In this document: positions 25,774 to 38,200 of the stretch, in pieces
Numbering within the stretch: position 1 is the stretch's first letter
Layout: every line of letters starts with the position of its first letter
Source: Chitinophagaceae bacterium
Lineage (GTDB): Bacteria > Bacteroidota > Bacteroidia > Chitinophagales > Chitinophagaceae
Reading direction: 5' to 3'
Length of the DNA: 39,867 nucleotides
Assembly: GCA_027489035.1 (NCBI GenBank)
Contig: JAIYAN010000025.1
Location: 1-39,867, forward strand
Notes under the pieces: generated by a model
What the model was told of the DNA's origin: nothing
Database searches by the model: none
Seen by the model: only the letters and a program-made list of their open reading frames with translations
Made by a program: the position numbers and the translations under genes

Positions 25774-25895
25774 TGCCCCCTCAATCCCCCAAAGGGGGAA
25801 GTTGGAAGCTGTCTCATTTTTTGCCTCTTGCACCCATTGAATATCTCGAATCTTACTATGCATCAAAACTTCCCCTTTGGGGGATTGAGGGGGCT
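25774..25895. repeat. MITE-like element with ~28-bp terminal inverted repeats
   Basis: The left arm (25774-25802) and right arm (25868-25895) are inverted copies of the G/C-run repeat, matching at about 27 of 28 positions, around a 65-base centre. Each arm itself contains a CCCCC-AAA-GGGG hairpin. A 62-codon frame across it is an artefact. It lies 35 bases before the first amidohydrolase gene, so it could affect that gene's transcription. Confidence 0.6.
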
Positions 25896-25930
25896 AACTT
25901 TTCAATACCTTAGCACTTTAAAAATCTAGT

Positions 25931-27247
25931 ATGAATAAAATCAAGTTTTTTTTATGCTTTTTATGCATTGCTGTAAATGCTTCTGCACAACAGAAGCCGG
26001 TTGCGTTTAAGGGTGCATTAATTTATCCCATAAATGGAGCGCCAATACAAAATGGAATCCTCGTTGTACAAAACGGGGTCATATTAAGTGTTGGAAATGA
26101 TGAAAAGGCAATTCCAGCGAATGCCGAAGTTATTTTGGTAAATAATAAAGTAATTATGCCAGGTTTGGTAGATACACATTCGCATTTAGGTGGTCCGGAA
26201 GGAGGTGATTATTCGAATCCAATAAATCCAGAAGCACGTGCAATGGATGCGATTGATCCAACAAGTGATGGATTTAAAAAAGCATTGGCGGGTGGCATTA
26301 CCACAATAAATGTAATGCCGGGTTCGGGGCATTTGATGAGTGGACAAACCGTTTATTTAAAAATGCGCGATGCAAAAATTATCGAAGATTTGTTGTTTAC
26401 CAATGAAAAAGGTGTTTATGGTGGCTTAAAAATGGCAAATGGCACCAATTCAATGAGAAGCGGTTCGGGTTTTCCGGGTACAAGGGCAAAAAGCGCATCG
26501 TTGGTTAGGGAATTGTTTTTAAAAGCACAGGCGTATAAGAAAAAAATTGAAAAAGCGGGAAAAGACAGCAGCAAAATGCCCGAAAGAGATTTAGCTATGG
26601 AGCCATTGGTGGAAGTTTTAACTGGAAAAAGAGTGGTTCATTTTCATACCCATAAATCCAATGATATATTAACGGTGCTTCGATTATCAAAAGAATTTGG
26701 TTTTAAACCTGTTTTACACCATTTATCAGAAGGTTGGAAAGTAGCCGATGAAATCGCAAAAGCAGGTTTACAAGCTTCAATAATAGTAATTGATGCCCCA
26801 GGTGGAAAAATGGAAGCCATCAATTTAACTTTAGAAACTGGAGCAAAACTTGAAAAATCGGGTGTACCTGTAGCGTTTCATACCGATGATGGCATTACGG
26901 ATTCGAGATTATTTTTACGTGCTGCGGCACTTTCCGTTAGAGCAGGTATGAGCAGAGAAAAAGCCCTAGAAGGTTTAACCATTGTGGGCGCAAAAATGCT
27001 CGATTTGTCTTCAAAAGTGGGTTCATTGGAAAAAGGAAAAGACGCAGATTTTATCATTTTATCCGGCGATCCTTTTAGTATTTACACTAAAGTAGAGCAA
27101 ACTTGGGTTGAAGGAAGTAAGAAATATGACATTTCAAATCCTGCTGACAGGGCTTTTTTAACAGGCGGTTATGGTGTTTTTTCATCAGATAGAGGCGAGT
27201 TTCACCATCATGGCGATGAAGAAGAAGACACTAAATCTGGAAATTAA
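25931..27247 (+). CDS. Secreted amidohydrolase (imidazolonepropionase-like fold), metal site intact
   Basis: The 438-residue product has a signal peptide (MNKIKFFLCFLCIAVNASAQ). The amidohydrolase metal ligands are present: H83SH85 in PGLVDTHSHLGG, a histidine cluster in VVHFHTHKSND (H237, H239, H241), HH at 263-264 and H317-T-D319 in VAFHTDDG. The C-terminal part has the usual composite-domain closing motif GSLEKGKDADFIILSGDPF. The tail is rich in His, Asp and Glu (EFHHHGDEEED), which may bind metal. The reaction is hydrolysis of an unknown C-N bond; exact substrate is unknown. A degenerate homologue follows 45 bases downstream, so the two are probably co-expressed and may form a complex. 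Confidence 0.88.
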   Translation: MNKIKFFLCFLCIAVNASAQQKPVAFKGALIYPINGAPIQNGILVVQNGVILSVGNDEKAIPANAEVILVNNKVIMPGLVDTHSHLGGPEGGDYSNPINPEARAMDAIDPTSDGFKKALAGGITTINVMPGSGHLMSGQTVYLKMRDAKIIEDLLFTNEKGVYGGLKMANGTNSMRSGSGFPGTRAKSASLVRELFLKAQAYKKKIEKAGKDSSKMPERDLAMEPLVEVLTGKRVVHFHTHKSNDILTVLRLSKEFGFKPVLHHLSEGWKVADEIAKAGLQASIIVIDAPGGKMEAINLTLETGAKLEKSGVPVAFHTDDGITDSRLFLRAAALSVRAGMSREKALEGLTIVGAKMLDLSSKVGSLEKGKDADFIILSGDPFSIYTKVEQTWVEGSKKYDISNPADRAFLTGGYGVFSSDRGEFHHHGDEEEDTKSGN

Positions 27248-27292
27248 TTCGGAAAATTTATGCTTAAGACAAATGCTTACAAACATTAAAAT

Positions 27293-28501
27293 ATGAAAAA
27301 ATCATTTTTGTTTTTATTGGTTTCTATTGTTTCACCGATATACTTATTGGCACAAATAGCCATTAAAGCGGAAATTGTTTATCCGGTTTCTGCTGCGCCC
27401 ATAAAAGATGGGGTTGTTTTAGTAGAAAATGGTAAAATAAAAGCTGTGGGGAAGGCAACAGAAATATCAATCCCTTCAAATTATAAAATATATGAATCTA
27501 AAACCGTTACGCCTGGTTTGATTGATGCGCGTACATTGATTGGCATGTCGGGGGTGTTAAATATTCCGGTAGATCAAGATCAATTGGAAAAATCTAGTCC
27601 CATTCAACCCGAACTTAGGGCAATAGATGCGTATAATCCAGAAGAAGCTTTGGTAAAAGTTGCCCGTGAATATGGCATAACCACGATTCATACTGGTCAT
27701 GGTATTGGTGCATTGGTAAGCGGACAAACCATGGTTACGAAAACCAAAAAGGGCAATACTGATGAAGTAGTTATAAAGCCTTTTTCGATGTTGGCCATGA
27801 CGATAGGCCATTCTGTATCGGAAAAATTTTCATCTCCGGGTACAAAAGCAAAGCAGATTTCAATGATTAGGGCGGAGTTGATGAAAGCACAGGTATATAT
27901 GAAGAAAATGTTGGATAAAGACAGTACCAAGCACCCAACTTTTGATTTGAAAATGGATGCATTAAGTAAATTATTGAAAGGAGAGGTAAAAGCATTGATT
28001 ACGGCCAATAAAGCGGTAGATATTATGAATTCTATCAGATTATCTAAAGAATTTGGGTTTAAACTGGTTTTAGATGGCGCCGCAGAAGCATATCGATTGA
28101 TTGATGAAATTAAAAAAGCAAATGCTGAAGTGATTCTTCATGCAACAATGGCCAGAAACGAAGATGACATGTTGAATATGACTAGAGAATCGGCCTCAAT
28201 TCTTACAAAAGCGGGTATTTCGGTGAGTATTGAAAGTGGTTACGAAGGCTACGTTCCAAAAACCAGAATTGTATTGTTTGAAGCAGGATTAGCCGCCGCT
28301 TATGGATTAACTTTTGACGAAGCATTAAAAACAATTACTATAAATCCAGCAAGATTATTGGGTGTTGATAGCAGAATTGGTTCCTTGGAAGTAGGAAAAG
28401 ATGCTGACATAACATTATTCGATGGCGACCCATTTGAATATACAACCAATGTTACCACCGTATTAATAGACGGGGTGGTGGTTTATGATAAAATAAAATA
28501 A
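27293..28501 (+). CDS. Amidohydrolase-fold protein lacking metal ligands (likely pseudoenzyme)
   Basis: The 402-residue product has a signal peptide (MKKSFLFLLVSIVSPIYLLA) and is clearly homologous to the preceding gene; both contain RLSKEFGFK and GSLE(K/V)GKDAD. The metal-binding positions are replaced: the DTHSH motif aligns with D79ARTL; the HFHTH cluster with LITAN; HHLSEG with DGAAEA; FHTDDG with IESGYEG. The frame is intact and the fold motifs are kept, so it does not look like a decaying gene. A plausible inference is a non-catalytic partner or regulator of the upstream enzyme. It converges with the DoxX gene; the hairpin at 28523 lies between them. Confidence 0.88.
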   Translation: MKKSFLFLLVSIVSPIYLLAQIAIKAEIVYPVSAAPIKDGVVLVENGKIKAVGKATEISIPSNYKIYESKTVTPGLIDARTLIGMSGVLNIPVDQDQLEKSSPIQPELRAIDAYNPEEALVKVAREYGITTIHTGHGIGALVSGQTMVTKTKKGNTDEVVIKPFSMLAMTIGHSVSEKFSSPGTKAKQISMIRAELMKAQVYMKKMLDKDSTKHPTFDLKMDALSKLLKGEVKALITANKAVDIMNSIRLSKEFGFKLVLDGAAEAYRLIDEIKKANAEVILHATMARNEDDMLNMTRESASILTKAGISVSIESGYEGYVPKTRIVLFEAGLAAAYGLTFDEALKTITINPARLLGVDSRIGSLEVGKDADITLFDGDPFEYTTNVTTVLIDGVVVYDKIK

Positions 28502-28522
28502 TTGATTACATTAAAAATCTAG

Positions 28523-28542
28523 CCAACCGTTTTAACGGTTGG
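28523..28542. terminator. Hairpin between the convergent amidohydrolase and DoxX genes
   Basis: CCAACCGTTTTAACGGTTGG has perfect 9-base arms around TT and is followed by ATAAAAAA. It lies 21 bases after one stop codon and 24 before the other gene's stop, so it could end transcription from both sides. In sequence it belongs to the REP-like family at 18662-19144. Confidence 0.55.
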
Positions 28543-28566
28543 ATAAAAAATATAATATTTCAAGCA

Positions 28567-28941
28567 TTATACCCTTTTTCCGGTAATTCTTTCCAAAAGT
28601 TCAGGAAACCTTATAATAGTTACAATCCATAAAAAAGCAGATATAATCAATTGAGGCACAAAGGGTTGATTGTGTTCAATGTGTGTAGCAATTGCTCCGC
28701 CCATAAACGCAATTAAAATAAATGCGCCCAAAACTCCAGTTCGTGGAAAAATAAACAACAATGCAGCTATAACTTCAATAATGCCAATAGTTTTGAACGC
28801 AGCAGCTGAAATACCAAAACTTTCTGCCATTTTTAGGGTATTGGCATCTCCCATGATTTTGCCCGCAGCGCTACTTATAAATAATAAAGCTATAATAACG
28901 GTTAATACCCAATTGATGATGTTTTTAGTTTTTGGTGTCAT
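28567..28941 (-). CDS. DoxX family membrane protein
   Basis: A 124-residue protein with four hydrophobic segments (near residues 9-27, 44-64, 68-86 and 95-112). It opens with INWVLTVIIALLFISSAAGK and includes IGIIEVIAALLFIFPRTGVL; both stretches fit DoxX-like proteins. Members are small inner-membrane proteins, some linked to quinone or redox functions, most without a defined role. The gene is alone on its strand; an inverted repeat with TCAACAA/TTGTTGA arms lies 37 bases upstream of the start and may be an operator. Confidence 0.85.
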   Translation of the reverse strand: MTPKTKNIINWVLTVIIALLFISSAAGKIMGDANTLKMAESFGISAAAFKTIGIIEVIAALLFIFPRTGVLGAFILIAFMGGAIATHIEHNQPFVPQLIISAFLWIVTIIRFPELLERITGKRV

Positions 28942-28977
28942 GACATATAATTTAATAAGTAATAAAAATAATGATTT

Positions 28978-29001
28978 TCAACAATTGACAAAACTTGTTG
29001 A
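28978..29001. promoter_or_regulatory. Inverted repeat upstream of the DoxX gene, possible operator
   Basis: TCAACAA (28978-28984) and TTGTTGA (28995-29001) are perfect 7-base arms with a 10-base spacer. A third TTGTTGA is at 29026-29032. The spacing of two helical-turn half-sites suits a dimeric regulator; no regulator gene is adjacent. Confidence 0.35.
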
Positions 29002-29111
29002 ATCAAAACTAAATTTAATTAGATATTGTTGAAACTTAGATGCTATTATTTTTAAAAAAATAAAAAATTATCCCAACCTTATTACTAAATTATTACCATT
29101 ACTAAAGTCGG

Positions 29112-29142
29112 TTGCAAAGGCCAAAAATAATTTTTACATTTG
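29112..29142 (+). promoter_or_regulatory. Bacteroidota-type promoter for the giant repeat protein gene
   Basis: TTG at 29112-29114, a 20-base spacer, then TACATTTG at 29135-29142. The element spacing is identical to that of the PadR promoter at 16332. It would give a 5' leader of roughly 145 bases before the ATG at 29295; I see no riboswitch-like structure in the leader. Confidence 0.5.
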
Positions 29143-29294
29143 GTATGTTAAATTTGAGTGAAACTGTGCGGGTAAGTATAATATCTTGTTTTACTATATG
29201 AACAGCTATTGATTCAACAACATTGAATTGAGGTGCTGATTCTTTTATTTTGGCTATTGAATATTTAAAAATATAATCACTTTAAGCAAAAATC

Positions 29295-32200
29295 ATGAAA
29301 AAATTTACATCTGTTGTTAAAAATGCAAATCCATTTTTAAAAGCTATCTTATCAATTGTATTGTCTGTATTGCTTTTTGCTCAAAATGGAGTGGGACAGG
29401 TTATATCTGAAAGTTTTGAATCAGGATTGCCTTCATCTTATGGAGCAGCAGCTAACGTTACACTTGGTTCTGGAGTATGGAATGTAACTACAACAATAGC
29501 TGGTACTACGGGTGCAAACACGGGTACTAAAAGTGCTCAGCTCCAAAGTGCTACCGGCTCACAGATAACCTCCCCAACTTTTACAGGAGGTTTAGGAACG
29601 GTTTCTTTTTATATTACTTCAAGTACAACTTCTGGTGCTTATCAAGTGAATGTTTCTACAGATGGTGGAGCAACCTGGACAGCTGCAACAGGTTCCCCAT
29701 TTACCTTAACTACAGCAAGTACAAAAACGTTAAGATCAATCACTGTAAATAATTCAGCTGTAAACAGAATTCAAATTTATAGAACAGGTGCAACACTTTA
29801 TATAGATGATGTTGTGACCACTTCATTTGGTTCATCATGTACACCACCAACCACACAACCTTCTTCATTTTCTATAAATACCATCGCGCCTACTTCAACC
29901 AATTTTGCTTTTACCAGAGGAAATGGAGATAGCGTAATTGTGGTTGCAAGGTTAAGCAGTGTAACAGCTGTTGCACCAGTAAGCGGAACAAAATATGCAT
30001 CTAGCTCAGTATTTGGGTCTGGCGGTACTACAGGAACAAACAATTTTGTCGTGTACAAAGGAATAGCAGCAGGAGCTAGCACAGCAACAGGTAATTTAAG
30101 TGTAACTGGTTTAACAGCAGGTTCATTATATACATTAACTGCTTACGAATTTAGTACAACCGGAACATGTTATAAAACTACATCTCCGGCAACCATTAAT
30201 TTTAATACATTTAGTGCAACACCTTCTGGCAATCCAGCAATTTTTTCGGCTTCAGCTACTGATCAAAACAATATCGGGTTAAGTTTTAGTGCATTGAACT
30301 CACTAACTAATGCTTCTGGATATTTAATTTTTCAACGTGCAGCCAGTTCTGCAACTACATTTGTACCCACTAACGGGATAGCTTACACGGTAGGTACTAC
30401 TTATGGCGATGCGACTTTAGCAGCAAAAATCACATCGACTTCAACAACATTAAGTACGATTGCGTCTTTATCACCAAACACACAATATTATTACACCATT
30501 GTTCCTTACAATTATAATGGAACAAAAGATTCTTCTTTAAATTATTATACCACATCAAATTTAACTGCAACAGCTACTACACCTGCTTTGGCTGTTCCAA
30601 CATTAACCACGCCAACCTCTGCGAGCATTGTAAATACAACTGCTACTTTGGGTGGTACAATTACAACAAATGGTGGTTCTGCAATTACAGCAAGAGGAAT
30701 CGTATGGTCAACAACCAATACCAATCCTACATTAGGTGGATTAGATTGTACAACTTTTGCTGGTACAGGCACAGCAACAGGGGCATTTACGGTAAATGTA
30801 ACTAGTTTAACACCCGGATCAACTATATATTATAGTGCATACGCAACCAATACAACTGGAACAGGATATACTACAGCAACATCAATAACTACAAAAAGAG
30901 TGGCTACTAAATTGGTATTTAGCGTTGCGCCACCAACTACAGGTGTTGTTTCTTCAAATCTTACCTCGTTTACTGTACAAGCACAACGTGCAGATAATAC
31001 GGTTGACGTAGAATACACAGGAACGATTTCAATATCAAGAACAATAGTTAGTGGATCAGCAACATTGGCTGGAACTACAACCGTATCGGCAGTTGCAGGT
31101 GTAGCCACATTTGCAGCAGCACAATTTACAGGAGTTGGTACATATACGATAAGTGCTACTTCTGGTTCATTAACGGCGGCACCTTCAAGTGCAAACATTG
31201 TAATTACTTTAGCACCTGTAAATTTAGCGGCTTGGGATCTGTCAACTTCAACTATGACTGCTAGTTTATCACCGGTAGCAGTAACCAATACAAATGTTAT
31301 CGTTACAGGTTTTACTAGAGGAAGTGGAATTACTACTACGGGTACAGCTTCTACGAGACGTTGGGGTGGTAATGTACCTAGTACGGCAACAACAGTTACA
31401 ACAGCAGTTGCTGATGGAAACTTTATGAGCTTTACGGTAACCCCAAAAACAGGGTATAAAATTTCATACAAGAGTATTCCAGAACATTTTATATTTACAA
31501 ATAACACTGGTCCAACAGATGCACAATGGCAATATAGTATAAATGGAGGGGTTTATACGAGTATAGGAGATTTTACACTCCCATTCAATGGATCAAATCC
31601 AATAACGGCAATAGATTTATCATCAATAACGGCTTTACAAAATGTACAGGCTTCAACAACTGTAACATTTAGAGTTGTAGGCTACAATTCAATAGGTGGA
31701 ACTTTTTCTTTTTATGATGAATCAGCTTCAACCACTGCTGATTTTTCTGTAACAGGTATCGTAGAAGTTGAAACAGGTGTAATAGGAAGAGCAACTGCTG
31801 CTCCATTTACCACCACTTACGGAACACCTTCAACCGCTCAAAATTTTACATTAGGATTTTATAGTCTTACTGATAGCGTTACTGCAATAGCACCTACAGG
31901 TTTTGAGGTGTCAAAAGATAGTACCAACTACTCAGATTCTGTAAAATTCTTAGGCAGTTTGTCTTCAGCAAGATTAAGCATCAGATTGAAAGCAACAGCT
32001 CCCGTGATTGGAACATATAACAGTCAATTTATTGTTTTATCAAGTACAGGCGTACCAAATGATACCATCACCACATCTGCATCTGGAAATATTGTAACGG
32101 CAAAAGCGCTTACCATATCTGGTTTAACAGCTTCAGATAAAAATTATGATGGAAACACATCGGTTTCAGTAACTGGTACAGCTGTTTATGCAGGATTGGT

Positions 32201-35200
32201 AAATAATGAATCATTTACACCAATAGAAACGGTAACATGGACGTTTGCAGATTCAGCTGTAGGAAATAATAAAACATTGACCAGAACAGGAACTTATGCA
32301 GCTCCTTCATCAAATTATTCAATTACACAACCAACATTAACAGCTAGCATTATTGGAGTTGTAGCATCGGCACCAACCATCACAGAAATCATTGGAGGAG
32401 ATGGAACATTAAGTGTGGCATTTACAGCGCCAATATATAATGGAGGTGCCGCAATAACCAATTATCAATATTCAATAGATTATGGTTCAACATTTACATC
32501 GGTATCTCCAGCATCAACAGCATCACCAATTGTAATCAACGGGTTGGTAAATGGTACAACTTATGGCGTAATCATTAGAGCAATAAATGCATTTGGAAAT
32601 GGTACAAACAGTAATGTTACAGAAGGAGCACCAGTGGCACCAAGTGTTCCAACCATTAATACAACAAGTGCTATCACTGCATTAACAACAGTATATGGTA
32701 CACCTAGTACAAACAAAACCTTTACTGTTTATGGCTCAACTTTATATAACAACATAAATATTACAGCTCCATCAGGATTTGTAATTTCAACAAATGCAAC
32801 AACTGGATTTGCAAACACATTGGTATTAGAACCAACGGCACAAACAGTTTCATTAACAACAATATACATTCGTTTAGATTCAACTACTACAGTTGGAACT
32901 TATTCAGGTGATATTGAAGTATCAACAGAAGGAGCTACTACAGTTTATATTTCAGTACCATCAAGTACAGTAACTGCATTGGCATTAACCATTACAGGCA
33001 TCAGCATCAATAACAAAATCTATGATGGAAATAACACAGCAACATTAACAGGAACGCCAGTATTAAATACGGTTAAAAATGGAGATGTTGTTTCAGTATC
33101 AGGTACACCAACTGCAACTTTTGCTAGTGTAAATGTGGCAAATGGAATTGCAATAACTTTAAATGGAACGTATGACCTAAGTGGTGCAGGTGCTGGTAAT
33201 TATTCACTTACTCAACCAACTGGATTTACTGCAAATATTACCCAAAAAGAATTAACGGTAACAGACGCAGTAGCATCTGATAAAACGTATGATGGCAACA
33301 CAACTGCAACAGTAACAGGTGCAGTATTAAATGGCATAGTTGGATCAGATAATGTAACATTGGTTTCGAGTGGTGTGTTTGCAAGCGCAAATGCAGCAAG
33401 TGGTATTGCAGTAACATTATCAATTACAGGTACAAGCGCATCAAATTATAGTTTAACACAACCTGGAATAACAGCAACGATAAACAAAGCCAATCAAACC
33501 ATTACATTCAATGCATTGGCAAATAAAGCTGTGGGAGATGCGGATTATGCACCAGGGGCAACTTCAGCCACTTCAGCAATAAATGCAATTACTTATAGCA
33601 GTTCAAATACAGCAGTAGCAACGATTGTATCAGGAAACATAAGAATCATAGGCGCTGGAACAACCACCATTACAGCATCACAAGCTTCAAGTACAAATTA
33701 TAATGCTGCAACTGATGTAGCACAATCATTATCCGTATCAGGAACATTGCCAGTTATTGGTGCCATACAAACTTTGTATGCACAAAACTTCAATGGAATA
33801 GGAACTGGTGCAACAGCTACATTGCCAACAGGATTTGCATTTGGAACAAATTGGACAACCGGAACAACCGCTACAACGGCTACAGCTTTTTCTTCAGGAA
33901 CAGCTCCTACAGGAGGAGCTTTATATAATTTTGGAAGTGGAACTTCAACATCAACAGACCGTGCATTAGTAATTTTAAATACAAGTACATTTACTTCACC
34001 TAAATCTATAATATTAAAAATCACAAACAGTACAGGCGCTCCAATATCTTCATTAAATGTAGCGTTTGATTACGAAAAATATAGAACAGGAAGTCGCCAA
34101 TTTGATTGGACTTTCTTCCATGGTGCTACTTCAACTGCAAATACCGCAGACACTTCAGGAAATCAAACCTATGCTGCAGATGCAATAAGTGCTCAAGCAG
34201 TTAATCCACCAACAACTATTTCAAAATCTTTTAAAGTTTCTGGTTTAACCATTCCAGCAGATTCTGTTTATTACATCAGATGGACATTCACTGGATTGGG
34301 AGGTTCAACCAATGGACAAGCCATTGGTATAGATAATATCAGCATCAGTGCAAATGCAGGAGCAAGTGTAAACTTACCTACAGTTACAAATATTACCAAT
34401 AATAGTGCAACATTAGGAGCAAACATCACTTCTTTTGGTACAGGTACTTTTGTATCCAGAGGAACAGCATTTAAAACAACTACAGGTGTAACGGAAACGG
34501 ATAACGCTTTAGCAGAAGGTGGAACAACAACGGGTGTATTTACACAAAGCAGAACATTATCGCCAGAAACACGCTACTATTTTAAAGGTTATGCAACTAC
34601 ATCAGAAGGAACAGGATTGTCAACAGAATCTGATTTTTATACCTTATCAAATCCGCCAATTACACAAGCAAGTGGATTATCAGCAAATCCATTTTCATCA
34701 ACTCAATTAAATTTATCATGGTCGCCTGCAGATTTCCCAACTGGAGGTGCAACTGCAAAAAGATATTTATTGTTAAGAGCTGTTGATCCAAATGTTCCTG
34801 TATTTACAGGTTCAAATGCAAGTGCTCCAACTGTAGGTGCAAATACATTTATTGTAAATGCAAACATCATCGGTACAGAAGCAAATGATACTGGATTGAT
34901 TAGTTCTACAACGTATAATTATTTATTAATACCATATACTTGGGATGGATCAAATGCAGCAACATATAACTATTTAACCGCATCGGCACCAACAACTACA
35001 GGTACTACATCAAATGTTGTTGCGCCTACAATGTCTTCATCAACAGTTACTTCAATTACCAATAACAGTGCAGTATTGGGAGCTACTATTGTTACAAGTG
35101 GTAGTGAAGACGTTATACAACGCGGTACTATTTACAGTACCATATCTCCAGTAAGTGTATCCAGTAATACACTAGATGAAGGTGGCACAACAATAGGTGC

Positions 35201-38200
35201 TTATTCACATTTAAGAACAGACTTGTTACCTGAATCAAAATATTATTTCTCAGGATATTCTGTAAATGCGGGTGGTGGAATTGCATTAAGTCCGGAAGCA
35301 AGTTTTTATACTTTCTCTAATCCTCCTTCATCAGCAGTAACTGATTTAACAGCAACGCCTTCAACAGGAACACAAATAAACTTAAATTGGACAAGACCAA
35401 ATTATCCGTCAGAAGGAGCAACTTCTAAAAATTATGTAATCATCAGAAGCATATATCCTAATATACCAACATTAGTAAATTCAAATGGTCAAGCACCAGT
35501 TGGAGATGCAAACACAACTATTGTAAATTCAACCTTTTTAAGTTCAGCGACGACTTTGGATGTTACTGGTTTGACGGCTTCAACACGTTACAATTTCTCC
35601 ATTATTCCATATACATGGGATGGATTAAATGACTCAACAAGAAATTATTACACAGCAACACCAATGGTTGTTGATGCTACAACATATTTAAACGCACCAA
35701 CTACACAACCAGCCACACTTTCATTTTTAAGTGGTACATGTAGTGGTATAACATTGAAGTGGAGAACAGTAGCAGATGCAACAGGATATATTTTATTACA
35801 ATCAACTATTGCCACACCAAGTGTAAATCCAGTTTCTGGAACAATATATAGCGTGGGCAATACATTAGGAAATTCAACAGTAGCGTATCTTGGAGCAAAT
35901 AATACGGATACAACAGCAAACCTTTCTAATTTAATTGATGGAACTAAATACTATTATGCAGTATATGCATTTAATGGAAGTACATCAGCCGATGTATCTT
36001 ACAATACTACATTACCAAGAACTACAACATTCACCACAAACAACCCAACAGCGCCAGTAGCAACAGCTGCAACGTCTGTAGGCATCACAAACTTAACGGC
36101 AAATTGGAACGCAGTTACTTGTGCAGCTAACGGATATAAATTGGATGTAAGTACTTATCCTGAATTTTACAATCCATCATTTGGTGCAAACACCATTGCA
36201 ACTGAAGGTTTTGAAAACAGTTTAAGTCTGTTTGCTTCAACAGGTGCAACAACCACATATTCTACTACAGCAGCTGTAGGCACATATGCCTACTCCGTTT
36301 CAAATGGTACAAATGTATTAACTTCAAATAGTATCAATACAAGCAGCTTTGTAGGTAATCAATTAAGTTTCAGACTTTCTGCAATAGGTGGTTTATTAAC
36401 TTCAGATAATATAACTATAGCAGTAAGTACAGATGATGGTGCAAATTGGTTTAACACCTTAAACGTAACAGGATTTGGTGGTACAGCAGCATGGACATTT
36501 ACAGATCCTGCAAATATTACTGCAACAGGAACATTTGATGGCGATACTATTGCAACCAAATTTTCACAAAATGGCGCAAAATACGGAACGGTTGTAATTA
36601 ACAATTTACCATCAACCACCAATTTGAAAATACGTATTACAAGCTTAACAAGTTCATCAGTAAAATCTTGGGTAATAGATGACTTTAAAGTAACCGGAAG
36701 AGCAGGATCTTTTGTAGCTCCTTACGAAAATTATACAGTTGCTGGATTGTCTCAAGAATTAACTGGTTTAACCAATAACACAGCTTATTATTATAGAGTA
36801 CGTGCTGCTGGAACTAACTTTAGTTCTGGCAATTCAAATACAACAACAGCAACAACTTTATCAGGTTATGCAACATTAAGCTTGCCAACGGCTACAGCAA
36901 TTACCAATAACAGCGCTGTAATAGGTGCAACGGTTGACAATGCTGGAGCAGATGTAGCAATAACAGCAAGAGGAACGGTATATAAAACAACAACTGGAGT
37001 AACGGCAACGGATAACGCTTTAGCTGAAGGCGGTTCATCAACTGGAATATTTACACAAGAAAGAACTACATTATCAGCTCAAACAAGATATTATTTCAAA
37101 GGGTTTGCAACAAATACTTATGGAACAGGATTGTCAACTGAAAGCAATTTCATTACATTATCTAATCCACCATTAACTGCATCTCCTTCATTAACTGCAA
37201 CACCAACTTCGGGAAGTGAAGTGAATTTATCATGGATAGCAGCAAGCTTCCCATCATCTGGTGCAACTGCAAACGGATATGTAGTGTTATATGGTTCGCC
37301 AGCAGAACAGTTAACTTTAAGCAACAGCAATGGACAAGCGCCAATAGCTGGAGCGAATACCAGCATCGGTGCATTTGTGTCTGGTACATCAACTACTGTT
37401 ACAAACCTTGCAGCAACTACAGAATACAATTTTGCAGTGATTCCATTTACATGGAACGGTGTGGATACAGCAACAATAAATTACTATACTGAAGGTCCGG
37501 CAACAACTACAGCCGTTACATATACAGCCGTAACCGCATTGCCAGCAACCAATCTAAATTTCAGCAACATAACTTGTAACGGAATGAAAGTAAGTTGGAC
37601 AAATGGTGTTGGAGCAGATGGTGTGTTGGTCATACAAACAACAGGAACTACATTGCCAAGTGCATCACCAGTAATTGGAACCGTATATACAGTAGGCAGT
37701 ACATTAGGAAATGCAACAGTAGCTTATGTAGGAAATGATAGTTCAATAACTTACACTGGATTAAATGATAACACAAGATTGAACTTTAAAATCTTCAGTT
37801 ACAATGGTGCTGATAATGCAACTGCTTATTTAACAAGCACCACATTAAACGGAAATCAAACAACAACAGCTTTAGCAACACCAATTGCAAATACAGCATC
37901 ACCAATAGATACAAGTTCATTCAGTGCAAGTTGGAATACCATTGATTGTGCAAGTAATTACAATGTGTATGTGTATACAAACAGTTCATCAAATGTAATT
38001 GCTGCTTGGACATTCCCAGTATCTGGAACAAACTCATTTTCAGATACAGCTCTTTCAAATAGCAATAACATTGGAAACAATAGATTGTCGGTTGTACCAT
38101 CTACAACACTTACTTCTCCTAATGGGGCAAGTACTCAAGCACAGAGTACCGATACTTGGAATGTTGGCAATAAATATTGGCAAGTAATTGTAAATGCAAC

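Noticed and set aside
25725..25913. 62-codon frame before the amidohydrolase pair
   Set aside because: It crosses both arms of the MITE-like repeat; no family resemblance.
27293..28501. Second amidohydrolase as a pseudogene
   Set aside because: The frame is intact with a signal peptide, normal length and conserved structural motifs; loss is limited to metal-site residues.
30830..31507. 225-codon frame on the minus strand inside the giant gene
   Set aside because: Val/Ala-rich mirror of a Thr/Ala/Asn-rich coding strand. Similar antisense frames recur across both large repeat genes.
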